A stretch of DNA of 57,787 nucleotides, from contig JAUMYZ010000013.1 of assembly GCA_030528385.1 (NCBI GenBank), positions 1-57,787 on the forward strand, read 5' to 3'. Shown piece by piece: positions 23,345 through 32,832 of the stretch. The notes beneath the pieces are model-generated. The model had not been told where the DNA came from, searched no databases, and was given only the letters and a program-made list of their open reading frames with translations. The DNA comes from Moraxella sp. (lineage in GTDB: Bacteria; Pseudomonadota; Gammaproteobacteria; Pseudomonadales; Moraxellaceae). A program made the position numbers and the translations under genes. Each line of letters begins with the position of its first letter. Position 1 is the first letter of the stretch.

Positions 23345-25243
23345 TTATTCTACCTGTCCCACATCACGCACCGCCCCTGTGTCGGCACTGGTTGCCATGG
23401 CGGCGTAGGCTCGCAAGGCTTGGCTGACGTGGCGTTCACGGTTTACAGGCTTCCACGCTTGTTTGCCACGAGCCATCATCGCTTCACGGCGACGGGCAAG
23501 TTCATCGTCTGATACGTCCAAATGGATTTTGCGATTGGGAATGTCAATGTTGATGGTGTCAAACTCTTCTACCAAGCCAATCGCACCGCCTTCGGCAGCT
23601 TCGGGGCTGGCGTGTCCGATTGACAAGCCTGATGTGCCACCACTAAAACGCCCATCGGTCAGCAAGGCACAGGCTTTACCCAAGCCTTTGGATTTTAGGT
23701 AACTGGTGGGGTAGAGCATTTCTTGCATACCAGGTCCGCCTTTGGGGCCTTCGTAGCGGATAATGACGATGTCGCCTGCCGCAATCTTATCGGCTAAAAT
23801 GGCTTCCACTGCGCTGTCTTGGCTTTCAAAGACCCTTGCTCGCCCTGTAAAGATCAAAATGCTTTCGTCCACACCTGCGGTCTTGACCACACAGCCCCGC
23901 TCGGCAATGTTGCCAAACAGCACCGCCAAACCACCATCTTGACTGTAGGCAAATTCTTTAGAGCGGATACAACCACTTTCACGGTTTAAGTCCAAATTGC
24001 TCCAAACTTTGTTTTGGCTAAAGGCTTGGGTGGTACGCATGCCTGCAGGGGCAGCAAGGTATAAATCTTTGGCGCTTTGGTTGTCAGGGTTCATCACGTC
24101 CCATGTGTTTAAAGCGTCTTTTAAGGTGGGGGCGTGGACGGTGGGCACATCCGTGTTTAACAGTCCTGCTCGGTCAAGCTCCGCCAAAATGCCCATGACG
24201 CCCCCTGCACGGTGGACATCTTCCATGTGGTATTTTTGGGTGGCAGGGGCAACTTTGGACAGACAAGGCACCTTGCGAGACAAGCGGTCAATGTCCGCCA
24301 TTTTAAAGTCCACGCCTGCTTCGCTTGCAGCTGCCAACAAATGCAAAATAGTGTTGGTGCTGCCGCCCATGGCAATGTCAAGGCTCATGGCGTTTAAAAA
24401 AGCGTCTTTGGTGGCGATACTTCTTGGCAAAACAGAATAATCGTCCCCTTCATAATGGCGTTTGGCAAGCTCAACAATCATTCGCCCTGCGGTCAAAAAC
24501 AACTCTTTACGCTTGGCATGGGTGGCAAGCAGTGAGCCGTTACCCGGCAAAGAAAGCCCCAAGGCTTCGGTTAGGCAATTCATAGAATTGGCGGTAAACA
24601 TACCCGAGCAAGAACCGCAAGTCGGACACGCCGAACGCTCCACATTGGCAACGTCATTGTCCGAAATCAAATCGTCGGCGGCGTCAATCATCGCATCCAC
24701 AAGGTCAAGTTTGCGTATTTTTTGCCCTTGTTCGTTGATGACGGTTTCGTGGGTCATATGACCTTCGCCGATGTTGCTTGCCAAGACTTTGCCTGCTTCC
24801 ATCGGGCCACCTGACACAAAAATGGTGGGAATGTTGAGACGCAGTGCCGCCATCAGCATACCGGGGGTGATTTTGTCGCAATTAGAAATACACACCAAAG
24901 CGTCGGCACAATGGGCGTTTACCATGTATTCCACGCTGTCGGCAATCAAATCACGGCTGGGCAGTGAGTAAAGCATACCACCATGACCCATGGCAATGCC
25001 ATCGTCCACGGCAATGGTGTTAAATTCTTTGGCAACGCCGCCACACTTTTCAATCTCACGGGCGACCAGTTGCCCCAAGTCTTTTAAATGCACATGCCCT
25101 GGCACAAACTGGGTAAAGGAGTTGGCAATGGCAATGATGGGCTTGTTAAAATCGTCATCGGTCATCCCCGTGGCACGCCATAGGGCTCGCGCCCCTGCCA
25201 TGTTGCGACCAGCGGTAGAAGTTTTGGAGCGATAAATTGGCAT
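23345..25243 (-). CDS. ilvD: Dihydroxy-acid dehydratase
   Basis: 632 aa from [26 protein letters not shown], where AGGAAAAC precedes the ATG; the frame continues open upstream without family similarity. Iron-sulfur cluster cysteines are visible in [12 protein letters not shown] and [17 protein letters not shown]. The C-terminus has [12 protein letters not shown] and [13 protein letters not shown]. It makes the 2-oxo acid precursors of valine and isoleucine. The downstream branched-chain aminotransferase of the same pathway (ilvE) is 30 kb away at 54255. Confidence 0.96.
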   Translation of the reverse strand: MPIYRSKTSTAGRNMAGARALWRATGMTDDDFNKPIIAIANSFTQFVPGHVHLKDLGQLVAREIEKCGGVAKEFNTIAVDDGIAMGHGGMLYSLPSRDLIADSVEYMVNAHCADALVCISNCDKITPGMLMAALRLNIPTIFVSGGPMEAGKVLASNIGEGHMTHETVINEQGQKIRKLDLVDAMIDAADDLISDNDVANVERSACPTCGSCSGMFTANSMNCLTEALGLSLPGNGSLLATHAKRKELFLTAGRMIVELAKRHYEGDDYSVLPRSIATKDAFLNAMSLDIAMGGSTNTILHLLAAASEAGVDFKMADIDRLSRKVPCLSKVAPATQKYHMEDVHRAGGVMGILAELDRAGLLNTDVPTVHAPTLKDALNTWDVMNPDNQSAKDLYLAAPAGMRTTQAFSQNKVWSNLDLNRESGCIRSKEFAYSQDGGLAVLFGNIAERGCVVKTAGVDESILIFTGRARVFESQDSAVEAILADKIAAGDIVIIRYEGPKGGPGMQEMLYPTSYLKSKGLGKACALLTDGRFSGGTSGLSIGHASPEAAEGGAIGLVEEFDTINIDIPNRKIHLDVSDDELARRREAMMARGKQAWKPVNRERHVSQALRAYAAMATSADTGAVRDVGQVE

Positions 25244-25603
25244 AAGTTTTCCTAAAATTGGCGGTTGGCTACAAATAAAAGCGTTATTGTAACATTTTTT
25301 GGGTGTTGCGATGACCAAGATTTATGGCGAATTGTTTGTATATGAAAAACTTATGGTTATCAATTTTGTCATAAAAATCAAAACACGGTCATTGTATGAC
25401 AAAATTGTATGACAAAAATGCTCAAAATACCAACAAGACATATTTTGACATAAATTTTTCTCCCAATATACCCTTGTAATTTTTTGTAAAATTTTAGATA
25501 ATATCATACTGATAATCGTTCTCGTTTATATTTTCTTTGTTGTTTTCAAGAGATATAACAGATTGTTTTATAATAAGATTTATTGTTAAGAGTTGTTTTA
25601 TTT
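25244..25603. other. Intergenic region between ilvD and tonB with repeats
   Basis: No convincing gene. It is AT-rich and holds a perfect 13-bp tandem repeat TTGTATGACAAAA (25392-25404 and 25405-25417), with an inverted partner TTTTGTCATA at 25364-25373. The right part carries a Fur-like box. Divergent promoters for ilvD and tonB are expected here. Confidence 0.6.
25505..25523 (+). promoter_or_regulatory. Fur-like box upstream of tonB-exbB-exbD
   Basis: CATACTGATAATCGTTCTC matches 15 of 19 positions of the Fur consensus (GATAATGATAATCATTATC). It lies about 80 bp before the tonB-like start, consistent with iron repression of the energy-transduction operon. Confidence 0.7.
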
Positions 25604-26692
25604 ATGGGCGAAAATTCTACAGGTCAATTTACTGTGTTGGCGGTTGGCGTGGCGCTGACATTGCATGGTTTGGCGGGCTTTGGGTTGGCAAATATGGCAA
25701 TGCTGAGCATTGAAGCACCCAAAATCACCCCACCCATAAAAATTGAGATGATTAAACTCAATAACGAAGAATCGCCTGAGCCACCCAAACCAGAGCCTGT
25801 ACCAGCACCTGTGCCCAAACCTGTGGTAAAACCAGTCAGTCAGCCCAAGCCTGTTATTGCGCCAATGGCAGCGCCTGCGCCCAAAAAGACAGTGCCTGAA
25901 CCACCTAAGCCTAGCGAACCTGTGGTCAAACCCAAAGCGCCCGAACCACCCAAAAAGGTGTCAGAGCCACCAAAACCCAAAGACATCACACCCCCAAAGC
26001 CACAAGAGATGCCCAAGCCTATAAAAACGCCAGAACCTAAGGTTGATGATGAAGTGCTGGCTCAACAGCAGCGCCAAGCAGCCTTTGAAGCGCAACAAAA
26101 GGCACGTGAACAACAAGAAAAAGAAGCCAAAGCGCGTCAAGAGCAAATTGAGCAAGAGCGCGCAAGGGCAGAAGCTGCCAGAGCAGAAGCAGAGCGTCAA
26201 GAAAAAGCCAAAGCAGAAGCCGAGGCCAAAGCAGAAGCCGCTGCAGCCGCTAAGGCACAAGCCGATGCCAAACGCAGCAAAGATGGTGAAGGCAAGGGTG
26301 GCAGCGGCAATGACACCGCCAGCAAAAACACCAGTGATAAAGGGGGTAAGGGCGATAATGATAAAGGCGCCAAAGACGGTGATAAAGACAAATCAAGCGC
26401 AGGCGGGGTTTTAACAGGTCAAAACTTGGGTGTGGTCTCCAATGCAGACTGGATAGTGGCGCCCAATTTTAGCGGCATTGCATCGTCTGGCGCCGAACTT
26501 AGAACACGCTTTACAGTAACCTTAACCGTTGATGCCAAAGGCAATATTAAAAAGGTGTCTGGCATCAATTCAGGCGATGCAGACGTCAACAGACAAATCA
26601 GAGCGGCAATTTTAAGTGCAAAACTGCGTCCTTTTAAAAAAGGAAACCAAACTCTGGAAGGTTCTGCAAATTTTACAATACGCTTAGAATAA
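25604..26692 (+). CDS. tonB: TonB/TolA-family energy transducer
   Basis: 362 aa from MGENSTGQFTVLAV; an upstream TTG in frame is less likely. One N-terminal membrane helix (about residues 8-34) is followed by a Pro-rich PEPVPKP-type region (about 50-145), an Ala/Lys/Glu/Gln-rich helical stretch (about 150-225) and a Gly/Lys/Asp-rich linker. The C-terminal domain (about 280-362) has the TonB/TolA fold (LTVDAKGNIKKVSGINSGDADVN). It transmits proton-motive energy from ExbB-ExbD to outer-membrane receptors. The Pro-rich part favours TonB and the Ala/Lys helix TolA; the following exbB and exbD genes and the Fur box support TonB. Confidence 0.8.
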   Translation: MGENSTGQFTVLAVGVALTLHGLAGFGLANMAMLSIEAPKITPPIKIEMIKLNNEESPEPPKPEPVPAPVPKPVVKPVSQPKPVIAPMAAPAPKKTVPEPPKPSEPVVKPKAPEPPKKVSEPPKPKDITPPKPQEMPKPIKTPEPKVDDEVLAQQQRQAAFEAQQKAREQQEKEAKARQEQIEQERARAEAARAEAERQEKAKAEAEAKAEAAAAAKAQADAKRSKDGEGKGGSGNDTASKNTSDKGGKGDNDKGAKDGDKDKSSAGGVLTGQNLGVVSNADWIVAPNFSGIASSGAELRTRFTVTLTVDAKGNIKKVSGINSGDADVNRQIRAAILSAKLRPFKKGNQTLEGSANFTIRLE

Positions 26693-26742
26693 TTTTTGAG
26701 CATTTTTAATCACAATATCTTATTCTTATCATAAGGGCTTTT

Positions 26743-27294
26743 ATGTTTGCACATTATTGGCAATATACTGACGCGGTCAGTAAGACGTTGTTTTTTATTT
26801 TGTTTGCTTTGTCCTTGGCGTCTTGGGTGGTGGCGATTGTGCGCTTATTACAATCACACAAAATTGTCAACACCATCAGTCGTGAGCTGAGCGACAAAAT
26901 CCATCACGACAGCAAAGATTTTTCGCACTTAGAATTTGCTCAGCGCAAAACGGTTGCCGAACAGTTGTTATTACAATACATCTCTGGCTATCGTTTTGAG
27001 CTAGAAAAGGGTTTGCCAGTGCTGGGCACCACCGCCGCCATTGCACCGTTTATTGGGCTGTTTGGTACGGTGTGGGGGATTTTTCATGCGCTACATTCCA
27101 TCGCCAAAAGTGGTCAAGCTGGTTTGGCTCAGGTGGCAGGACCAGTGGGCGAAGCCTTGATTATGACAGGCTTGGGTCTGGCGGTTGCCATTCCTGCGGT
27201 GGTGTTTTTTAACATCATCACGCGCATGAACAAAAGAGCTTTGCACAACGCCAATAACACTGCCCATCAGCTGTTGGCAAGCATTGTGCGTTAA
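26743..27294 (+). CDS. exbB: ExbB/TolQ-family proton channel protein
   Basis: 183 aa with three membrane segments. The N-terminal one is at about residues 13-35. The conserved pair has PVLGTTAAIAPFIGLFGTVWGIF and PVGEALIMTGLGLAVAIPAVVFFN. It is shorter than enteric ExbB (about 240 aa), as in lineages where tonB precedes exbB. It forms the pentameric channel with ExbD at the inner membrane. It lies 50 bp after tonB and 9 bp before exbD. Confidence 0.9.
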   Translation: MFAHYWQYTDAVSKTLFFILFALSLASWVVAIVRLLQSHKIVNTISRELSDKIHHDSKDFSHLEFAQRKTVAEQLLLQYISGYRFELEKGLPVLGTTAAIAPFIGLFGTVWGIFHALHSIAKSGQAGLAQVAGPVGEALIMTGLGLAVAIPAVVFFNIITRMNKRALHNANNTAHQLLASIVR

Positions 27295-27303
27295 GGGGGC
27301 GAC

Positions 27304-27705
27304 ATGGCGTTTGAATTAGGTGATAATGACAATGGTGGCATGAATGAGATGAACCTAATCCCACTCATTGACATCATGTTGGTGCTGATGATTATTTTTT
27401 TGGTAACGGCAACGGTGCTCAATCCAACCGTGCCCCTTGACTTGCCCAAGACGTCCGCCAACGTCAATGACATGCCACCCCAAGTGCTACAAATCAGCAT
27501 TGATGCCCAAGGCGACATTTATTGGGACCAAGAAAAAATACCCCTAAGTGAGCTTGAAAAACGTTTTAAACAAGCAGCTGCCAAGGACGAAGACCCACAA
27601 GTACATTTGCGCGCCGACAAAGAAGGCAAATACGACATGGTGGCACAAGTGTTGGCAGCAGCCAGCAGCACAGGGCTGACCAAGATTGCGTTTGTCAGCG
27701 AATGA
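27304..27705 (+). CDS. exbD: ExbD/TolR-family protein
   Basis: 133 aa. One membrane helix at about residues 15-38 carries the proton-translocating Asp in MNLIPLIDIMLVLMIIFLVT. The periplasmic domain ends with ADKEGKYDMVAQVLAAASSTGLTKIAFVSE, as in ExbD. It partners ExbB to energise TonB. It is the last gene of the tonB operon, followed by a terminator. Confidence 0.92.
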   Translation: MAFELGDNDNGGMNEMNLIPLIDIMLVLMIIFLVTATVLNPTVPLDLPKTSANVNDMPPQVLQISIDAQGDIYWDQEKIPLSELEKRFKQAAAKDEDPQVHLRADKEGKYDMVAQVLAAASSTGLTKIAFVSE

Positions 27706-27715
27706 CCCAGCCATG

Positions 27716-27737
27716 CCCCACGTCGTGTGGGGTTTTT
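27716..27737 (+). terminator. Intrinsic terminator after exbD
   Basis: CCCCAC-GTCGT-GTGGGG followed by TTTTT on the + strand, 10 bp after the exbD stop. Confidence 0.9.
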
Positions 27738-27829
27738 AACAACAATTAAATTGAGAATTTGGCAGATTTGACTGGGTTTTTTGGCATGGTTTGTGATACA
27801 CTTAGCCATCTTTTGTGATGTGGTTTGTT

Positions 27830-28423
27830 ATGCGTATCCGAAAACTCTTTAAATTTGAAAATGCCCATATCGTGCGCAATTGCACATCAGAGCGCTGCAG
27901 CCGCTCCATACATGGGCACAGCTATCAGGTGGAGTTGATTTTGCAAGCCCATGCACTGGATAATGGACAGATGGTGTACGATTTTGGTTTGTTAAAAGCA
28001 CACATCAAAGATTTGATTGACAGTTTTGACCATGCCATCACTTTTTGGAACAAGGACGACCCAGCTTATATCCAAGCCTGCAAGGAGTTTTCGGCGCGCT
28101 GGGTAAGTTTGCCTGTGTCGCCGTCGGCCGAGCAGTTCAGTCGGGTGATTTTTTATTGGGCAGACAAGGTGCTACAAAACACCCAGACCCAAAACGGCGA
28201 ATGCGACATCAACGTTTATTCGGTGATTGTGCACGAAACTGCCACAGGTTATGCCCAATGTTTTAAAGAAGACATAAAAAACCCACAGATGGGTTTGTTG
28301 AGCCTTGAAGATTTTGAGTTTAGCCAACAGGTCAAAAACGAATGGGGCGACCCTAAGATGTTTGACAAACTCAAACAAGGCCAACCTTTTATCAACCCCA
28401 AACCACAACAACAAGTCAAGTAG
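27830..28423 (+). CDS. queD: 6-carboxy-5,6,7,8-tetrahydropterin synthase/PTPS family
   Basis: 197 aa from MRIRKLFKFENAH; a GTG five codons up is possible. Zinc-binding histidines are in FENAHIVRN and SIHGHSYQVE; Cys residues in NCTSERCSR precede the His pair, and the C-terminal HETATGYAQC completes the site. QueD makes the pterin precursor of queuosine. The protein is longer than E. coli QueD (about 120 aa), with inserts and a C-terminal extension of about 45 residues. A related PTPS-type role cannot be excluded. It sits 2 bp before tsaE. Confidence 0.75.
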   Translation: MRIRKLFKFENAHIVRNCTSERCSRSIHGHSYQVELILQAHALDNGQMVYDFGLLKAHIKDLIDSFDHAITFWNKDDPAYIQACKEFSARWVSLPVSPSAEQFSRVIFYWADKVLQNTQTQNGECDINVYSVIVHETATGYAQCFKEDIKNPQMGLLSLEDFEFSQQVKNEWGDPKMFDKLKQGQPFINPKPQQQVK

Positions 28424-28425
28424 CC

Positions 28426-28857
28426 ATGCATCATCTGATAAACAGCGAACAAGACACCCAAAAATTGGCTCAAGCCCTTGCCCAAAAAGCGCCCACAGGC
28501 AGCATTTGGCTAGCAGGTGAGCTGGGTGCGGGCAAGACCACGTTCACGCGTTATTTGCTGCAAGCACTGGGGCATACAGGGTCAGTAAAGAGCCCCACTT
28601 ATACTTTGGTTGAACCTTATATGATTAACAATCAAGCGGTTTACCATGCCGATTTGTACCGCTTACAAGACCCCGAAGAGCTGGAATTTATCGGTTTTTT
28701 TGAGTATTTTGCCGACCCCAAAGCGCTCATCATCATTGAGTGGGCAAGCCGCGCCAGTGAGCTTTTGCCAGCACCCGACATCAGCATTGACATCAGCAAG
28801 CTAGACAACGACAACCGCCAAGTGATCATCAGTGGCATTGAGCTTGGCACAGCATGA
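28426..28857 (+). CDS. tsaE: tRNA threonylcarbamoyladenosine biosynthesis ATPase TsaE
   Basis: 143 aa, typical length. Walker A is in LAGELGAGKTTFTRYLLQALG, and SPTYTLVEPY and HADLYRLQDPEELE are diagnostic. TsaE is the ATPase that resets the TsaBD complex making t6A on ANN-decoding tRNAs. Its stop overlaps the miaA start by 4 bp, linking two tRNA modification genes in one operon. Confidence 0.95.
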   Translation: MHHLINSEQDTQKLAQALAQKAPTGSIWLAGELGAGKTTFTRYLLQALGHTGSVKSPTYTLVEPYMINNQAVYHADLYRLQDPEELEFIGFFEYFADPKALIIIEWASRASELLPAPDISIDISKLDNDNRQVIISGIELGTA

Positions 28858-29981
28858 AGCAGCTGTTTTATAAAAACCTTCCTGAGCATACCGTGTTATC
28901 GCTGATAGCGCCCACCGCCAGTGGCAAGACCGATTTGGCGTTTTTGCTTTATGACACGGGCAGATTTGAGCTTATCTCGGTGGACAGTGCGCTGATTTAT
29001 CGCGACATGAATATCGGCACCGCCAAACCAACCACCCAAGAATTGACCCAATATCCGCACCATTTGGTGAACATCATTGACCCTACCCAAAGCTACAGCG
29101 TTGCCAATTTTGTCAACGATGTCAAGCACTTGATTTATCAAAGCCATCAGCGCGGCAAAATTCCATTGCTGGTGGGGGGCAGCATGATGTACTATATGGC
29201 GCTTTTTGATGGCTTGTCGGCGGTACCAGAGACCCAAGCCCACATTCGTGCGCAGGTCATGGACTGGCTGAGCGAACAAGGCATTGGTGATTTGTACGCC
29301 TATCTGAAAAGCCATGACCCCGTCATCTGCCAACGTCTAAGGGCGAGCGACACTCAGCGCATCACGCGTGCAGTAGAAGTGCACTTACAAACTGGCGTGC
29401 CAATGAGCGTGTGGCAAAGCACCCCCAAAACCGCTTTATGCCACAACAAAGACCAATATTGGCTTGCTTTGTCGGTTGAGCCAGACAGGGCGTGGTTGCA
29501 CCAAAGGATTGAACAGCGCCTTGAGTTGATGTGGCAAGCAGGCTTTGTTGATGAAGTGATGGCGTTGATACAAACATACCCGCTTAGCCCTGACATGCCA
29601 TCAATGCGCTGCGTGGGTTATCGGCAGGTCTTGGAATTTTTAATCGCTCAGCATTATGTTGTACAAGATAATACTAATCTAGAAAGAAATCTGAGTAAAA
29701 GATTACCGTTTTGTAGGCTTTCTGTAGCGATTGGCGCTACCAATGTTTTAAATGGTAGTCAAAAAACGACCAATAAACCTTGCCAAGACATGAAAAATAA
29801 GGCATTATATGCCACAAGGCAGCTTGCCAAACGTCAATCCACATGGCAACGGCAGCTTTTAAGCCTGAATCATAAACCAACAATAATAGATACAAGTCAG
29901 GAAGCACTTTTACATCATATTTCACCTGTGATTGTATCCTTTGATAGCATAAAACAAGTAAAACATCAGTTATTGTCTTAA
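28854..29981 (+). CDS. miaA: tRNA dimethylallyltransferase with an internal insertion
   Basis: 375 aa, about 60 longer than E. coli MiaA. It has the P-loop [11 protein letters not shown], then [17 protein letters not shown], the substrate-binding [10 protein letters not shown], and [13 protein letters not shown]. It adds the dimethylallyl group to A37 of tRNAs reading UNN codons. The conserved [16 protein letters not shown], which normally follows VGYRQ after some 20 residues, is displaced by an extra 35-40 residues at about 265-312, with AT-rich codons. The frame stays open, so the protein may still work. It is co-transcribed with tsaE, with hfq just downstream. Confidence 0.92.
   Translation: MKQLFYKNLPEHTVLSLIAPTASGKTDLAFLLYDTGRFELISVDSALIYRDMNIGTAKPTTQELTQYPHHLVNIIDPTQSYSVANFVNDVKHLIYQSHQRGKIPLLVGGSMMYYMALFDGLSAVPETQAHIRAQVMDWLSEQGIGDLYAYLKSHDPVICQRLRASDTQRITRAVEVHLQTGVPMSVWQSTPKTALCHNKDQYWLALSVEPDRAWLHQRIEQRLELMWQAGFVDEVMALIQTYPLSPDMPSMRCVGYRQVLEFLIAQHYVVQDNTNLERNLSKRLPFCRLSVAIGATNVLNGSQKTTNKPCQDMKNKALYATRQLAKRQSTWQRQLLSLNHKPTIIDTSQEALLHHISPVIVSFDSIKQVKHQLLS
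29650..29790 (+). repeat. In-frame insert within miaA
   Basis: A stretch more AT-rich than its surroundings, with the inverted repeat GTAGCG-ATTGG-CGCTAC (about 29723-29739) and another imperfect one (ACCA...TGGT) beside it. It encodes residues that other MiaA proteins lack. It looks like a small inserted repeat element that kept the frame, but no second copy is seen in the window. Confidence 0.4.
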
Positions 29982-30046
29982 TCTTATGCCTAAATACCAA
30001 AGTCATTGTTTGGTTGTTTCTTATTATTTATTCTTGGGAGATTTTC

Positions 30047-30598
30047 ATGTCAAAAGGGCAAAGTTTGCAAGACCCATTTCTAAATTCCTTGCGCAAAGAC
30101 CGTATCCCTGTTTCCATTTTTTTGGTCAACGGCATCAAACTGCAAGGTCAAATTGAATCGTTTGACCAGTATGTGGTACTGCTAAAAAACACCGTCAGCC
30201 AAATGGTTTACAAACATGCCATCTCAACCGTTGTTCCAGCCCGCAACCCCCGTTCTGACAACGTTTCTGCTTCCACATCGGGCTACGCTGGTTCGCCAGT
30301 GGGTGTCATGAGCAGCAGCAGTTACCAAGGTGGCTACACAACTCAAGGGTTTGAACGCCAATCGGGTTTTGCTGGCACACGTCCCATCGGTGGCTTCACC
30401 AGAACACAGCCAAACTTTGAACGCCAATCGGGTTTTGAGCGCGGTTTTTCGGGCGGTTTTGGCTTTGAACACCGTCAAGGTTTTGACCGCTCAAGCTATG
30501 AAGAGCGCGGCTTTGATGGTCAAAATTTTGAAAAAAGCGACAATCGCAGCTTTGATGGCAAAGAATTTGACGCCCCCAACAACGACAGCGAACAATAA
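30047..30598 (+). CDS. hfq: RNA chaperone Hfq with a long C-terminal tail
   Basis: 183 aa from [20 protein letters not shown], with GGGAG before the ATG. Residues 1-67 are the Sm core ([27 protein letters not shown] and the YKHAIST Sm2 motif). Residues 70-183 are a low-complexity tail with repeated FERQSGF and GF-D/E-R units rich in Gly, Phe, Arg and Ser. E. coli Hfq is 102 aa; long Gly-rich tails are known in Moraxella and Acinetobacter. Hfq pairs small RNAs with mRNAs. It follows miaA, the conserved order. Confidence 0.96.
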   Translation: MSKGQSLQDPFLNSLRKDRIPVSIFLVNGIKLQGQIESFDQYVVLLKNTVSQMVYKHAISTVVPARNPRSDNVSASTSGYAGSPVGVMSSSSYQGGYTTQGFERQSGFAGTRPIGGFTRTQPNFERQSGFERGFSGGFGFEHRQGFDRSSYEERGFDGQNFEKSDNRSFDGKEFDAPNNDSEQ

Positions 30599-30614
30599 TT
30601 TAAGTTGTCCACCC

Positions 30615-30639
30615 AAAAACCCGCCCAGTGTGGGTTTTT
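30615..30639 (+). terminator. Intrinsic terminator after hfq
   Basis: AAAAACCC pairs with GGGTTTTT around a short loop; a second T-run follows. It lies 16 bp after the hfq stop. Confidence 0.85.
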
Positions 30640-30715
30640 GATTTTTTGGACACAAAAATCCCCCAAAAAATCTTTGGTTGTGATATGATAACTTTTTTGT
30701 TTTTGTACAATCACC

Positions 30716-31696
30716 ATGAATGCTCAGCACTCTGACCAAAATACCGACTTTATTGCTGTGGCGATTGCTGCCATTGACACCGAACAACATGCTTTGGAAT
30801 TGTTAAAAGCTCAGCTAGACCAGCGCTTTGTTGGTGCTTGCCAAACCATATTGGCGTGTCGCGGTCGCGTTGTGATTACAGGCATGGGAAAATCTGGGCA
30901 CATCGGGCGCAAAATTGCCGCCACTTTTGCTTCTACGGGCACGCCTGCTTTTTTTATGCACCCTGGCGAAGCGGGGCATGGCGATTTGGGCATGCTGGTG
31001 GCAGGCGATGTGTTGATTGCCATCTCCAATTCTGGTGAGTCTGACGAGATAAAAATGCTCATACCTGTGGTCAAACAACTGCAAATTCCGCTGATTAGCA
31101 TCAGTCGTGATGGACGTGGGTTTTTGCCAAAATCGGCCGACATCGCACTCACTTTGGGGCAATTTAACGAAGCCTGCCCGTTGGGTCTTGCGCCCACATC
31201 AAGTACCACCGCCACTTTGGCCTTGGGAGACGCTTTGGCGGTGGCGCTGCTGCACGCGCGCGGCTTTACCAGCGAAGATTTTGCCTTGTCGCACCCAGCG
31301 GGCGCTTTGGGTCGCAAGCTGCTGACGCGCGTTGTTGACCTAATGCACACCGAAAATCTGCCCATCATCAAGCACACCCTAAGCCTGTATGATGCGCTGT
31401 TTGTGATGACAGGTGGGCGCTTGGGGCTGGCGATTGTGGTTGATGAGCATGACGATGTGGTGGGCATTTTTACCGATGGTGATTTGCGCCGCAAACTTGC
31501 CAGCAATGTGGCGCTGTCCACGCCCATTGCTCAAGTCATGACCAAAAACCCCAAATTCACCCACACAAACATGCGCGCATCAGATGCGCTGACCTTGATG
31601 AATGAACATAAAATTGGACAACTATTGGTGTTGGACGAACAAAAACTTTTGGGCGTGATTAGCCTGCACGACATGTTAAAAGCGGGGGTAAAATAA
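30716..31696 (+). CDS. kdsD: D-arabinose 5-phosphate isomerase
   Basis: 326 aa. The SIS sugar isomerase domain (about 40-175) has VVITGMGKSGHIGRKIAATFASTGTPAFF, EAGHGDLGM and ISNSGESDE. Two CBS domains follow (about 205-260 and 270-326). It makes arabinose 5-phosphate for Kdo, the inner sugar of lipooligosaccharide. It is the first gene of the kdsD-kdsC-lptC-lptA-lptB operon; kdsC begins at the next base after its stop. Confidence 0.96.
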   Translation: MNAQHSDQNTDFIAVAIAAIDTEQHALELLKAQLDQRFVGACQTILACRGRVVITGMGKSGHIGRKIAATFASTGTPAFFMHPGEAGHGDLGMLVAGDVLIAISNSGESDEIKMLIPVVKQLQIPLISISRDGRGFLPKSADIALTLGQFNEACPLGLAPTSSTTATLALGDALAVALLHARGFTSEDFALSHPAGALGRKLLTRVVDLMHTENLPIIKHTLSLYDALFVMTGGRLGLAIVVDEHDDVVGIFTDGDLRRKLASNVALSTPIAQVMTKNPKFTHTNMRASDALTLMNEHKIGQLLVLDEQKLLGVISLHDMLKAGVK

Positions 31697-32233
31697 ATGA
31701 ACACTCTAAAAGTGCATTTGTTGTATCAAAAAGCACGACATATCAAACTTTTTGCCATGGACGTGGACGGCGTGCTCACCGACGGTCAGCTGATTTATGA
31801 TGCCCAAGGCGTTGAAAGCAAAGCCTTTTTTGTGCAAGATGGGCTTGGGCTAAAACTGCTACAAAAAGCGGGTATCACCTTGGCAATCATCACCGGCAGA
31901 AGCTCGCCTATGGTGGAGCGCCGAGCAGCAGAGCTTGGCATTGACCATGTTGTCCAAGGGCGCGATGATAAATTTGTGGCACTAAGTGAGTTGGCGCAGT
32001 CTTTGGGCTTGTCGCTTGATGAGTGTGCTTATATGGGGGACGATTTGCCAGACTTAAAAGCCATCAAGTATGCAGGTTTGGGCATGAGTGTGCCCAATGG
32101 CTGCAACCAAGCGCGCGAAGCGGCGGTGTTTGTTACTTCAAAAAAGGGCGGGGAAGGCGCGGTTCGCCAAGCGTGCGAAGTCATTTTAATGGCCAAAGGT
32201 GTGTACGAACAGTTTGTGGCACAATTTACTTAG
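31697..32233 (+). CDS. kdsC: 3-deoxy-D-manno-octulosonate 8-phosphate phosphatase
   Basis: 178 aa, a HAD-family phosphatase. The nucleophile Asp is in LFAMDVDGVLTDG, and IITGRSSPMVERRAAELGI and YMGDDLPDLKAIKYAGLGMSVPNG supply the other motifs. It removes phosphate from Kdo-8-phosphate, the step after KdsD and KdsA. Confidence 0.96.
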   Translation: MNTLKVHLLYQKARHIKLFAMDVDGVLTDGQLIYDAQGVESKAFFVQDGLGLKLLQKAGITLAIITGRSSPMVERRAAELGIDHVVQGRDDKFVALSELAQSLGLSLDECAYMGDDLPDLKAIKYAGLGMSVPNGCNQAREAAVFVTSKKGGEGAVRQACEVILMAKGVYEQFVAQFT

Positions 32234-32242
32234 GAAACAATC

Positions 32243-32827
32243 TTGAACGCAAAAATTTTGGCGGTGCTGGGTGTGATGGCGCTGGCTGTGGCGACGTGGT
32301 TTTTTTATCAAGAAGACGTTGAGATAAAGCCTGCCACTCCTAGTGCGCCCGACGTTTCTTTTGAAGTTACTGGGATTAAAGCCACACAAACCAACCCTGA
32401 AACTGGACAAATTGAATACACTTTGACGGCAGAGTCTTTGGTACAACGCGATGGACAAGAGTATATGCACAACGCCCAAATGGATTGGCAACCCCCCACA
32501 GGCGAGCGCTTTCACATCCAAGCCAGCTACCTAAGTTTGAACCAACAAACGGGTGAAATGACCATCACACAAGGCTTCACCTTTGGCAGAAAAAACAAAG
32601 ACGATGACCCAAAGCACGAGTTGCTCATTCGTGGCGAAAGCCTTGCTGGCAACACCAAAACCAAAATCATCACCAGCGAGCAAGCCGTCAGCATTACCCA
32701 AGCCAATAACAGCTTCGATGCTCAAGGTTTTGTTGCCAATTTACAAGATGGCGAGTATGAATTCAGACAAATTGCCATACAGTTTGACCCCCCCAAACGC
32801 ACAGACGCGCCTTTGTTTTCGCACTAA
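32243..32827 (+). CDS. lptC: LPS export protein LptC (TTG start)
   Basis: 194 aa. One N-terminal membrane helix (about residues 3-20) is followed by a beta-jellyroll periplasmic domain (ADDQ-like repeats: YTLTAESLVQRDGQEYMHNAQ, ITSEQAVSITQANNSFDAQGF). The start is TTG, supported by AGGAAACAATC directly before it and the lack of a suitable ATG. LptC links the LptBFG extractor to LptA. It lies 9 bp after kdsC. Confidence 0.9.
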   Translation: MNAKILAVLGVMALAVATWFFYQEDVEIKPATPSAPDVSFEVTGIKATQTNPETGQIEYTLTAESLVQRDGQEYMHNAQMDWQPPTGERFHIQASYLSLNQQTGEMTITQGFTFGRKNKDDDPKHELLIRGESLAGNTKTKIITSEQAVSITQANNSFDAQGFVANLQDGEYEFRQIAIQFDPPKRTDAPLFSH

Positions 32828-32832
32828 GATTG

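Noticed and set aside
25322-25507. 61-aa ORF upstream of ilvD
   Set aside because: Low-complexity AT-rich sequence, no ribosome site and no family resemblance; it spans repeat and operator-like DNA.
25604-27705. Tol-Pal operon (tolA-tolQ-tolR)
   Set aside because: No tolB or pal follows, a Fur-like box precedes the operon and the order transducer-exbB-exbD with a Pro-rich transducer fits a TonB system better, though TolA-like features exist.
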